A model generated the notes under the pieces. That model ran no database searches. It was not told the origin of the DNA and was given only the letters and a program-made list of their open reading frames with translations. This document shows positions 1 through 5,662 of a DNA stretch of 6,569 bases, piece by piece (position 1 is the first letter of the stretch; each line of letters opens with the position of its first letter). Source of the DNA: Candidatus Latescibacterota bacterium (lineage in GTDB: Bacteria; Eisenbacteria; RBG-16-71-46; SZUA-252); the NCBI GenBank assembly GCA_016207265.1, contig JACQPZ010000171.1, positions 1 to 6,569 on the forward strand. Direction: 5' to 3'. Both the position numbers and the translations under genes were made by a program.

Positions 1-159
1 CCCGCTGCCCGGGCCGCGCCCGCTCGCGCCGCCGGCCCCGGGCCGAACGCGGCCCGCTGCACCGCGGCCGCCGGCAAGCCGCGCGAAGAACCGGGCGAGA
101 CTCATGAAGAGTCCGAAGACGAAGACGACAAAAAGCGCACGGAGCAGGAGCTGGAGCAT
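1..159 (-). CDS. Small N-terminally membrane-anchored protein, N-terminal part only (cut by window edge)
   Basis: The minus strand is open from an ATG at 159-157 to the left edge (53 codons) with no stop, so the 3' end is missing. The first 18 residues are almost all hydrophobic (MLQLLLRALFVVFVFGLF), giving one N-terminal membrane segment. It is followed by basic residues (R23, R27) and then a Gly/Ala/Arg-rich low-complexity stretch from about residue 30. A GGTGA Shine-Dalgarno-like sequence sits 9 bases before the ATG. The gene starts 41 bases after the stop of the upstream gene on the same strand, so it is probably the last visible member of the block A operon. The hydrophobic start followed by a basic Gly/Ala-rich linker resembles many small single-pass proteins of unknown function. 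I do not recognise a family, and the function cannot be told from this fragment. Confidence 0.6.
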   Translation of the reverse strand, partial: MLQLLLRALFVVFVFGLFMSLARFFARLAGGRGAAGRVRPGAGGASGRGPGSG

Positions 160-200
160 GGGGTTCGGTCACCGCCCCTCGGGCGGCGGGCGCCGAAGCT

Positions 201-773
201 CTAGCGTACCACGGCGCTTCCGAGCATCGCCGCGGCCCGGGCGGTCAGCGCGGGGAGGGGGAGCTGGTTCAATTCCGCCACGGTCTTGAATGCGGCCACC
301 CAGCGCTGGATCGTCTGATCCTCCCGCTTCGCCGCGAAGAACGTGCCTTTGTTCGTCAGGACGTCGCGCTCGAGCTGTGTCGGGAGCGGGTAATGGCCCC
401 GCTCGTGCGCCGGAATGTGGTGTTCGAGGAGGTACCGTCGCTCCTCGATCTCCTCGGGCGGCATCGGCTCGCCCGCGGGAAGTGGTTTCAGCACCTGATA
501 CGCCCGCAGGGCGAGAAGCTCCGTCCATAGCTCGGGGCTCGCGATCCCGCCCGCGGGAGTGCGGTGGAAGGTGAAGAACGGCTGGATCGTCCGGTTCACC
601 CCCAGATCCTCGCCGAGGATCAGCGCGATGCGCGCAAGGCGCGACAACCCCTTGATCCCGATTACCTCCGGGACCGCGTTCGTGTCGGCGAACCAATAGA
701 GCTGCACGATGAAATCGCCCCGAGTCAGCGGCCCGGCGGCAGCGATGGTCGCGGCGGGGATGCCTGTGCTCAC
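201..773 (-). CDS. Conserved-looking protein of unknown function, 190 aa
   Basis: I do not recognise this 190-residue protein. It starts with GTG (773-771), chosen because a GGGAGG ribosome site lies 6 bases upstream, and it ends in TAG. It has no signal peptide or membrane segment, so it is probably cytoplasmic. The N-terminal half is hydrophobic and helix-like (residues about 20-60, around FIVQLYWFADTNAVPEV and LARIALILGEDLG). A charged middle contains PPEEIEERRYLLEHHIPAHERGH in two parts, with several His and Glu residues that could bind metal, but no known signature is visible. The GTG lies 21 bases after the stop of the DUF4097 gene, so the two are very likely co-transcribed and perhaps translationally linked. 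A competing frame at 169-696 on the same strand was rejected for lacking a ribosome site and having Arg/Pro/Gly-rich shadow composition. Confidence 0.75.
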   Translation of the reverse strand: MSTGIPAATIAAAGPLTRGDFIVQLYWFADTNAVPEVIGIKGLSRLARIALILGEDLGVNRTIQPFFTFHRTPAGGIASPELWTELLALRAYQVLKPLPAGEPMPPEEIEERRYLLEHHIPAHERGHYPLPTQLERDVLTNKGTFFAAKREDQTIQRWVAAFKTVAELNQLPLPALTARAAAMLGSAVVR

Positions 774-794
774 GAAATCCCTCCCGAGGTCATG

Positions 795-1682
795 TTAGCG
801 TCTGCGCTCGCTCAACCGGCGTACTTCGACGTTGCCGTTGGTGGTGGCCAGGGTGACGGCGGCGCCGCCGCCGTTGATGGTGCCGCGGACCACCTTGGAG
901 GTCACCATGCCCCGCATCGTGATCGGGAGGGTCATCGAGACCCTTCCGTTCGTCGTTTGCGCATCCATCGTCGCCTTCGCGTCCCCCGGGAGGTACACCT
1001 CGACGTTGCCGTTCGTGGTCATCAGCTCCACTGCGTCCCTCGACCCCAGCGCGCGCAGCTCCGCGACGACGCTCCCGTTCGTGGTTCGCGCCTTCGCCGA
1101 CCCCGACGCTCCCATGATCTCGATTTCGCCGTTGGTGGTCGTCAGATCGATTCGGCCTTCGGCCTGCGTGACCCGAACGTCGCCGTTCGTTGTGGACGCC
1201 TCCAGCTCACCGGCGACGCCGCGCACGCGCACCTCCCCGTTCGCGGTCTCGAGGGTCACGTCGGTGTCGCGCGGCACCTGGACGTAATAGTGAATCTGCA
1301 GGGAGGCCACCTTGCGCCCCAGGATGTCCCAGAGCCCGATCGTCTCCTGGCGCTTCGGAAACCGGCTGATGATGTCGATCCGGTTCCCGCGCACCTCCAC
1401 GTCCACCTTGAGCTGCTTCAGAAGCTCCTCGGCCTTGGCGTCGCTCCCGGCCCGGACGCTTCTCGTGATCTGGATCCGGACCTCGGGCTGCGACCACGCC
1501 TCGACCGTGATGCGCCCGTTCTTGTTCTCCAGATTCAGACGCCCGCCCACGGCAAAGGGAACCACGCGCTCGGTGACGCGCTTGATGTCCGCAGCGTCCG
1601 CGCGCCCCGCCCAGATTGACCCGGCCACGGCGACGGAAACCCCAAGGTAGAACGCCGAGATTGTTTTCGTGGACTTGCTCAT
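795..1682 (-). CDS. Exported DUF4097-type beta-repeat protein (putative adhesin-like fold)
   Basis: A 295-residue protein with an N-terminal signal peptide: basic MSKSTK, hydrophobic core about residues 8-25, and likely cleavage after ADA at residue 30. The mature part is beta-rich and carries the hallmark of the DUF4097 family, regularly spaced (T)TNG turns followed by a short strand such as GxVEV. These occur at residues 146-149 (TANG), 164, 182, 200, 222, 243 and 280, with related KNG at 54-56 and TING at 268-271. The first three intervals are exactly 18 residues, as expected for coils of a right-handed beta-solenoid. Members are usually periplasmic or surface proteins of unknown role, often called putative adhesins or linked to envelope stress. 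The ATG at 1682 is fixed by a strong GGGAGGTGA site with GGAGG 6 bases away. It follows the YchF-like gene by 76 bases and precedes the 190-aa gene by 21. No catalytic residues are evident. The family call is firm; the role is not known. Confidence 0.9.
   Translation of the reverse strand: MSKSTKTISAFYLGVSVAVAGSIWAGRADAADIKRVTERVVPFAVGGRLNLENKNGRITVEAWSQPEVRIQITRSVRAGSDAKAEELLKQLKVDVEVRGNRIDIISRFPKRQETIGLWDILGRKVASLQIHYYVQVPRDTDVTLETANGEVRVRGVAGELEASTTNGDVRVTQAEGRIDLTTTNGEIEIMGASGSAKARTTNGSVVAELRALGSRDAVELMTTNGNVEVYLPGDAKATMDAQTTNGRVSMTLPITMRGMVTSKVVRGTINGGGAAVTLATTNGNVEVRRLSERRR
834..1247 (-). repeat. In-frame TTNG repeat ladder inside the DUF4097 gene
   Basis: Seven degenerate copies of a coding element centred on T/A-T/A-N-G lie in frame. 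On the plus strand they read as variants of CCGTTCGTGGT or CCGTTGGTGGT, recurring about every 54 bases in the first part and then at 66, 63 and 111 bases. The protein motif is better conserved than the DNA between copies, so the repeats look old and held by structure rather than freshly duplicated. Near-identical 11-base cores could still promote slippage or recombination between copies. Confidence 0.8.
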
Positions 1683-1758
1683 CGGTCACCTCCCGGATCG
1701 GCGCCAAACAGAAGATCTCTCATCCCATTACGCCCGCCGGGAGACTTGGGTTTCCTCA

Positions 1759-2841
1759 TCAGACGCTGAAGCGGATGTTGACGATATCGCCATCCTGGAC
1801 TCTATAGTCTCGGCCCTCGGTGCGCAAGAGACCCTGCTCGCGCGCCTTGGCCATGGTGCCCGATTTGGCGAGCGCCTCATAGGCGATGACCTCCGCCCGA
1901 ATGAACCCCCGCATGAGATCGCTGTGGATCGCCCCCGCGGCCTCGGGCGCCGTCGAGCCCGCGCGCAGGGTCCAGGCCCGAACCTCGTCCGGCCCGACCG
2001 TGAAAAAGCAGAGGAGGCCCAACGCCTCGAAGCAGATCCGGATCATCCGGGTCAGGCCGGGCTCCTCGATCCCCAGGACCGCCATGAACTCGCGGGCCTC
2101 CGCTTCGCTGAGCGCGGCAAGCTCGGCCTCGGTCTTCGCGGACAGGGCGAGCGCCCGCGTCCCCGGGACGGAGAGCCGCTCCCGGATCGGAGCGAGAAGC
2201 GACGCTTCCCCCGCCTTCATCTGCTCGTCATCGGCGTTCACGACGAAGATCCAGGGCCGGCTCGAAAGAAGCTGGAATCCACGCAGGGTCCGCTCCTGCG
2301 TCGGATTGAGATTCGCAGACGAAGCGGGTCGCTCGGACTCAAGACATGCGCGGGTCAGCTTGAGTGCCTCGAACTCGTTGGGGTCCTCGGGCTTTTTCCC
2401 CACCTTCAGCGCCTTCTCGATCCGCTCGAGCCGCCGCTCCACCTGGGCGAGATCTTCGAGAAGAAGCTCTCCCTTGAGCCACGCCGCGTCCCGCGCCGGA
2501 TCGACCGCCTCCATGACGTGAGGCACCGAGGGATCCTCGAACGCGCGCAGGACGAGCGCGTAGGCGTCCACGTCACGAAGCGCCGTCAACGTCGACAGGG
2601 CGCCGCGCTCGCGTCCCTTCGTCTCGATCGCCGGAGCATCCACGTAATCCACCTTCGCCGGCGTGAATTTCTTCGGGTGGTACAGCTCGCGGAGATGCTC
2701 GAGGCGCGGGTCGGGAACGGCGACCGAGCCGAGATGGATCTTCTCCCCGCGTGATGAGCCGGAAAGCGCCTGCCCGCGGGTCAGCGTCTGGAAGAGCGTG
2801 CTCTTCCCCGCCTGCGGGAGGCCCAAGATGCCGATCTTCAT
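1759..2841 (-). CDS. YchF/OLA1-type P-loop NTPase, divergent (DUF933/TGS C-terminus)
   Basis: A 360-residue protein, the usual length for the YchF/OLA1 family of Obg-related NTPases, which bind ATP or GTP and associate with ribosomes in stress responses. The order is Walker A GLPQAGKST (residues 7-15), a switch II/G3 region with DAPA (68-71), a helical coiled-coil-like insertion at about 125-170, the base-recognition site NADD (202-205), G5-like SAK (234-236), and a C-terminal TGS/DUF933 domain at about 277-360. The TGS block is textbook: FFTVGPDEVRAWT, then GAIHSDLMRGFIRAEVIAY split around residue 310, then the terminal DYRVQDGDIVNIRFSV. Walker A has QA where housekeeping YchF has NV, and G3 has Ala where the family has Gly, so this is probably a divergent paralogue rather than the housekeeping copy. 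The start is set by the P-loop position; no clear ribosome site precedes it. It begins 23 bases after the selenothioredoxin stop, so translation may depend on that gene. Confidence 0.92.
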   Translation of the reverse strand: MKIGILGLPQAGKSTLFQTLTRGQALSGSSRGEKIHLGSVAVPDPRLEHLRELYHPKKFTPAKVDYVDAPAIETKGRERGALSTLTALRDVDAYALVLRAFEDPSVPHVMEAVDPARDAAWLKGELLLEDLAQVERRLERIEKALKVGKKPEDPNEFEALKLTRACLESERPASSANLNPTQERTLRGFQLLSSRPWIFVVNADDEQMKAGEASLLAPIRERLSVPGTRALALSAKTEAELAALSEAEAREFMAVLGIEEPGLTRMIRICFEALGLLCFFTVGPDEVRAWTLRAGSTAPEAAGAIHSDLMRGFIRAEVIAYEALAKSGTMAKAREQGLLRTEGRDYRVQDGDIVNIRFSV

Positions 2842-2864
2842 CGATTCAATCTCGGATGGCGCCG

Positions 2865-3749
2865 TCAGGCGCCGGCGGGACGTGCGAGCTGTGCGGCGAG
2901 CGTATCCGCCTGCTCCCTGGCCCAGGGCGCGTCTTCGTCGTCCGGGAACCGGGTGAAATAGTCGACGAAGATCGCGCGCGCCTTGGAAAGCCGACCCTCT
3001 TTCTTCAAGTTGATGCCGACCTGGAGGAACGCCGGCTTCATCATGTCGCTGCCCTTGAACCGGTCGAGGATCGCCTGGGCGTACTTGCGGGCGGTGGCGT
3101 AGTCTTTGTCCTTTCGCGCCATACGCGACAGACGGTAGAGCGCGTCATCGCTCTGGCCAGACCGGTTCTTCGGATCCAGCTCCACGAAGCGCAGGAGACG
3201 GATCCGCGCCTCGTCGAAGCGCCCGTGATCCGCGAACCGGTCTCCGAGCTTGTAGACGAACTCAGCGTCGTCCTTCCTCGCGGGCTCCTCTGCGATCATG
3301 GAAGCGAGCGTGTTCCGCCCGGCGAGGTAATCCTCGACCTGCGACATGAACTCGGGTGCGCGGTAATAGCCCACGACGCGGTCGATCTCCTCGCCCTTCT
3401 CGTTCAAGACGAGAACGGTCGGATAGCCGAGCACGCGATAGCGGGCGGCCGTCGCCGTGTCCACCTCGGCGTTCAGCTTCACGCAGGTGAACCGCCCGGT
3501 GAATCGGATGAACTGGGGATCGGTGTAGGTAGACTCTTCCAGAGCCTTACACCAGCCTCACCAGTCGGTGTAGAAATCGAGAAGAACGGGCCGGTGACGG
3601 GCTTGCGCGTCGGTTATCCCGGCGTCGAACGCCTCGTTCCAGGCGATTCCGGCCGGTACCGACTTCTTCGCCTGCGTGCAGCCGACGGCGAGGATTGAAA
3701 CCGCAAGCGCTCCGGCGGCCCAGTTCCATCCCCGTGCGCGCGCGCTCAT
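2865..3749 (-). CDS. Thioredoxin-like selenoprotein lipoprotein (UGWC active site) with TPR-like tail
   Basis: One reading frame of 295 codons with a single internal TGA at 3560-3558 that I read as selenocysteine, giving 294 residues. Residues 1-24 form a lipoprotein signal (hydrophobic A11-V22, lipobox A-V-G-C24), so the protein should be anchored facing the periplasm. A thioredoxin fold follows: strand PVLLDFYTDW (54-63), redox motif U64-G65-W66-C67, helix KALEES, then the second strand with C89 and KLNAEVD, and cis-Pro P110 in GYPTVLVLN. Residues about 160-290 form three TPR-like helical pairs (GRFDEAR, KDYATAR, GRLSKAR). U64 replaces the attacking cysteine of CGWC, and the sequence on both sides of the TGA is intact thioredoxin. 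A fitting SECIS hairpin lies just downstream. The ATG at 3749 gives a clean lipoprotein signal; its GGAGG is somewhat far (13 bases). It heads the minus-strand operon. The likely role is disulfide or peroxide redox chemistry in the envelope. Alternatives are a nonsense mutation (TGT/TGC to TGA) or an assembly error. Confidence 0.87.
3522..3553 (-). promoter_or_regulatory. Bacterial SECIS-like hairpin in the selenoprotein mRNA
   Basis: Counting the U of UGA as 1, nucleotides 8-13 (GGUGUA) pair with 34-39 (UACACC), and 14-20 (AGGCUCU) pair with 24-30 (AGAGUCU) with one G-U. The two stems stack with a 3-nt bulge (ACC) on the 3' side, and the apical triloop is GGA (21-23). The loop therefore starts 17 nt after the UGA and has G in its first two positions. 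Known bacterial SECIS elements that recruit SelB with Sec-tRNA have a short upper stem, a small loop with an early G, and a loop about 16-37 nt from the UGA. This hairpin meets all three. It was folded by eye, not by energy calculation. Confidence 0.75.
3558..3560 (-). other. In-frame UGA, predicted selenocysteine codon (residue 64)
   Basis: The minus strand reads GAC TGG TGA GGC TGG TGT AAG, that is D-W-U-G-W-C-K. The TGA occupies the first cysteine position of a thioredoxin CGWC motif. It is the only stop between the lipoprotein start and the terminal TGA at 2867-2865, and the frame is kept on both sides. Confidence 0.85.
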
Positions 3750-3798
3750 GGACTCGCGGGAGCCTCCGGATGGTCGGAAATGCCGGAACGACCCAACG

Positions 3799-3827
3799 AT
3801 GATCCGGCAGGGCGGGCTGCGCGTCAA
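3799..3827 (-). promoter_or_regulatory. Candidate sigma70-type promoter for the selenothioredoxin operon
   Basis: On the minus strand TTGACG (3827-3822) matches the -35 consensus at 5 of 6 positions. After exactly 17 bases comes GATCAT (3804-3799), which matches TATAAT at 4 of 6. Transcription would begin near 3792, leaving a leader of about 43 bases before the ATG at 3749. The placement inside the divergent intergenic gap and the tandem repeat immediately upstream support it. Prediction by eye; the -10 box is weak. Confidence 0.4.
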
Positions 3828-3828
3828 G

Positions 3829-3858
3829 CCTGCGATGGAAAACCTGCGATGGAAAACC
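3829..3858 (-). repeat. Two perfect tandem copies of a 14-bp element abutting the -35 box
   Basis: On the minus strand TTTTCCATCGCAGG occurs twice in direct tandem, followed by C and then TTGACG of the candidate promoter; a further GG precedes the first copy. The copies are identical and lie in non-coding DNA between divergent genes. The position just upstream of -35 is where activators commonly bind, so this may be a pair of operator half-sites. A simple slippage duplication is the other explanation. Confidence 0.6.
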
Positions 3859-3954
3859 GCTGGCCCCTCCGCGCGGAACATCCGTATCATGCTTTGCATC
3901 ATCGGCGCCTCGGGCCCGATCGAGGCGCGCCACAGCCGAAACGGAGGCCGCACG

Positions 3955-4260
3955 GTGAGCGCTTGCTATTTCTGCGGGAAGTCGATCGATCCCGGGATCC
4001 GGATCGTCCGGGACACGGAATGTCCCGGATGCGGGCGCGACCTCCACGCGTGCGTCCAGTGCCGCCACTACGATCCGAACGCCCACAACATGTGCCGCGA
4101 GCCGCAGGCGGAATGGGTGACGGACCGGGACCGGCGGAATTTCTGTGAGTATTTTTCGCTGAATCCGGCGGGCCGTGGCGGCCATCCCAAGGACCGCGCC
4201 TCTTCCGCCCGTTCGAAGCTGGATCAACTGTTCAAGACCAAGGAGCCCGACCGCGAATGA
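3955..4260 (+). CDS. Small cysteine-rich zinc-ribbon protein, 101 aa
   Basis: The start is GTG at 3955, set by a GGAGG site (3943-3947) 7 bases upstream; a longer frame from 3676 would run through the divergent promoter region and antisense to the selenoprotein gene, so it was rejected. The protein has eight cysteines: CYFC (4-7), CPGC (23-26), CVQC (33-36), C47 and C64, enough for two zinc or metal sites. Conserved-looking blocks are PGCGRDLHACVQCRHYDP and C47REPQAEWV, ending in NFCEYF at residues 62-67. The remaining tail is charged and probably flexible. Short proteins of this pattern occur as uncharacterised conserved proteins in several Gram-negative phyla, and I know of no assigned function. 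It is probably cytoplasmic, having no signal sequence. Its stop codon overlaps the start of the deacetylase gene by four bases (ATGA), so the two are translationally coupled and may act in the same process. Confidence 0.88.
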   Translation: MSACYFCGKSIDPGIRIVRDTECPGCGRDLHACVQCRHYDPNAHNMCREPQAEWVTDRDRRNFCEYFSLNPAGRGGHPKDRASSARSKLDQLFKTKEPDRE

Positions 4261-4988
4261 AATTGAACCTGCTCGTCTACGGACCCCATCCCGACGACGC
4301 CGAGATCGGCGCCGGGGGCCTTCTCCTCAAGATGAAGGACCTGGGCTACGCGACCGGAATCGTGGACATGACCCGCGGCGACATGGGCTGGGGCACGCCC
4401 GAGGAGCGTGATCGCGAATGCGCCGAGGCCGCGGCGATTCTCAAGCTCGACGTGCGGGTGAATCTGGACATGGGGGACAACCGAATCGAGGACACGTTCG
4501 AGAATCGCTGCAAGGTGGCGGGCGTGATCCGGAAGTACCGGCCGGAGATCGTCATGGCTCCCTATTATGACCTGCCGATCGGCCGCGGCCTCGGCCACAA
4601 CGACCATTTCAAGACAGGGATTCTCGTCGCGCAGGCGTTCAATCTCGCTCACTTGGCGAAAGCGCCCGTGGATGGCGAGCCGTATCAGGCCAAGGCGATC
4701 TTCTACTACTTCATTCCGCCCGGCGTGCGACCCACGTTCTCGGTGGACGTCACGCCGTACTACGAGCGCTGGATGGAGGCGCTCGCCTGCCACAAGACCC
4801 AGTTCCGAAATCCCGAGAAGCCGAGGCCGAAGACACCCGTGCTCGACGTCACCGAGTACATCGGCGTCATCTCGCAGACGCACGGGTGGCAGGTCGGGGC
4901 CAGGCACGCGCAATCGTTCCTCGCGACGTCGCCGTTGAAGATCCGCGATCCCATGGAGCTCGTGCGCGAGGTCCATCCGCGGCCGTAG
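4257..4988 (+). CDS. bshB1: PIG-L family deacetylase, BshB1-type (bacillithiol biosynthesis)
   Basis: A 243-residue zinc-dependent de-N-acetylase of the PIG-L (LmbE-like) family. The catalytic HPDD sits at residues 11-14 (GPHPDDAEIGAGG), providing zinc ligands H11 and D14 and the general-base D13. The second site is H114-N-D-H117, matching the usual HPDH with Asn for Pro and providing the third ligand. The BshB1-like layout is clear: RPEIVMAPYY (95-104), the central KAIFYYFIPPGVRPTFSVDV split around residue 157, a helix ending in CHKTQF, and a C-terminal YIGVISQTHGWQVGARHAQSF region. BshB1 removes the acetyl group from GlcNAc-malate in bacillithiol synthesis; some members act on other GlcNAc conjugates. 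The length is normal. The ATG overlaps the zinc-ribbon stop (ATGA), with AAGGAG 11 bases upstream inside that gene. bshA and bshC are not in the window, so the bacillithiol role is inferred from family only. Confidence 0.85.
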   Translation: MKLNLLVYGPHPDDAEIGAGGLLLKMKDLGYATGIVDMTRGDMGWGTPEERDRECAEAAAILKLDVRVNLDMGDNRIEDTFENRCKVAGVIRKYRPEIVMAPYYDLPIGRGLGHNDHFKTGILVAQAFNLAHLAKAPVDGEPYQAKAIFYYFIPPGVRPTFSVDVTPYYERWMEALACHKTQFRNPEKPRPKTPVLDVTEYIGVISQTHGWQVGARHAQSFLATSPLKIRDPMELVREVHPRP

Positions 4989-4992
4989 GGTC

Positions 4993-5031
4993 GTGCGGGA
5001 GCGCCCGTAGCGATGTGCGGGGATGCCCGTA
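4993..5031. repeat. Two direct copies of a small hairpin in the convergent spacer
   Basis: GTGCGGGAGCGCCCGTA (4993-5009) and GTGCGGGGATGCCCGTA (5015-5031) are near-identical, with a 22-base period. Each can form CGGG/CCCG with a 4-base loop. They begin 4 bases after the deacetylase stop, in the spacer between convergent genes. A perfect 12-bp palindrome, CGGCGGCCGCCG, follows at 5058-5069 just before the end of the acetyltransferase gene. None is followed by a T-tract, so they are not classical intrinsic terminators, but they could slow polymerase or protect mRNA 3' ends. Confidence 0.5.
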
Positions 5032-5074
5032 CGGTCGTTCGCGGGTGAATCCTCGGGCGGCGGCCGCCGATCCC

Positions 5075-5656
5075 TCACGACCTCCCCGAGAGCCGCCGGC
5101 GCATGATCGGCCGCGACCGCGACCGGCGCGCCGCCTCCCGAAAGCCCGCCTTCTCAAATGCCGGCAGCAACCCGGTGTAAACCCAAACGTCGGCGCTTCG
5201 CCTTCCGTGTGTGTCGGTGGGATAGCCTTCCAGGATTCGTGCTCCGTGCTTGCGCGCGTGATCGGCGGCCGCGCGGAGCAGCCGGACGGTCACACCGGCG
5301 CCGCGGTGGGGTCGCGCGACGAAGAAACACGTGACCGACCAGACCGGTCGATCATCGATCGGCTTCAGGACTCGCGAGTGCTCGAGCCTCGGGTAGTCGG
5401 CGCGCGGGGCGAGCGCGCACCACCCGACGGGGGCCCCGTCCACGTACGCCAGGAGGCCGGGCGGCGGTCCCTTGCCGACGATACGGCGGAACGCCGCGCG
5501 ATTCCCGGCCCCTTTCCCCCGCGAGAAACCCCCGCCCGTGAGCCTCCACCACATGCACCAGCATCCGCCGCACGCGCCGCGTTCCCCGAAAAGCCGTGCG
5601 AGATCGCGCCATCGCGAGGGCGTGAGCGGGTGAACCTCCAGGCGCTTCCGTGCCAT
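5075..5656 (-). CDS. GNAT-family N-acetyltransferase with Cys/Trp-rich N-terminus
   Basis: A 193-residue protein of the GCN5-related acetyltransferase fold. Strand 4 and the acetyl-CoA loop are at residues about 108-123 (SVTCFFVARPHRGAGV, with R118-x-x-G121 as the pyrophosphate-binding loop), followed by the helix VRLLRAAADHARKHGA. The C-terminal GLLPAFEKAGF (162-172) matches the usual final helix and strand of the fold. The N-terminus has an unusual GACGGCWCMWWRL (residues 28-39, cysteines C29, C32, C34), which also occurs in a set of uncharacterised GNAT proteins; whether it binds metal or substrate is not known. The ATG at 5656 gives the full domain. There is no ribosome site, but TAGCGT lies 6 bases upstream (see separate entry). 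It converges with the deacetylase, and a strong terminator separates it from the cytochrome gene, so it is probably its own transcription unit. The acetyl acceptor is unknown. Confidence 0.85.
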   Translation of the reverse strand: MARKRLEVHPLTPSRWRDLARLFGERGACGGCWCMWWRLTGGGFSRGKGAGNRAAFRRIVGKGPPPGLLAYVDGAPVGWCALAPRADYPRLEHSRVLKPIDDRPVWSVTCFFVARPHRGAGVTVRLLRAAADHARKHGARILEGYPTDTHGRRSADVWVYTGLLPAFEKAGFREAARRSRSRPIMRRRLSGRS

Positions 5657-5662
5657 GCGGAC

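Noticed and set aside
1683..1758. Terminator or promoter between the YchF-like and DUF4097 genes
   Set aside because: Only a 3-bp CCC/GGG hairpin and no paired -35/-10 boxes are visible; nothing beyond the ribosome site at its end can be supported.
2865..3482. Separate 205-aa protein starting at GTG 3482
   Set aside because: It would start in the middle of a thioredoxin strand and lack the redox motif; the sequence upstream continues the same fold in frame up to and past the TGA. It is better read as the 3' part of the selenoprotein.
3558..3560. TGA as a simple nonsense mutation making a pseudogene
   Set aside because: The rest of the gene shows no frameshift or decay, the stop is exactly at the redox cysteine, and a fitting SECIS hairpin follows. 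It cannot be fully excluded without read data or relatives.
564..3698. Chain of long plus-strand open frames (564-1619, 1669-2754, 2751-3698) resembling an operon of three proteins
   Set aside because: They lie antisense to minus-strand genes with clear family motifs (DUF4097, YchF, thioredoxin). Their products are Arg/Pro/Asp/His-rich with no recognisable domain, as expected of shadow frames in high-GC DNA.
3885..3900. TATCAT as -10 box of the zinc-ribbon gene and the small inverted repeat ATGC-TTT-GCAT (3889-3899) as an operator
   Set aside because: No -35-like sequence lies 16-18 bases upstream of TATCAT, and a 4-bp inverted repeat is too short to support a claim.
3558..3953. N-terminal extension of the selenoprotein upstream of 3749
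   Set aside because: The extra residues would put a lipoprotein signal in the middle of the protein and would overlap the candidate promoter and tandem repeat.
4224..5078. Minus-strand 284-aa open frame opposite the deacetylase
   Set aside because: It is antisense to a gene with intact HPDD and HNDH catalytic motifs, and its composition (Arg/His/Asp/Val) is that of a shadow frame.
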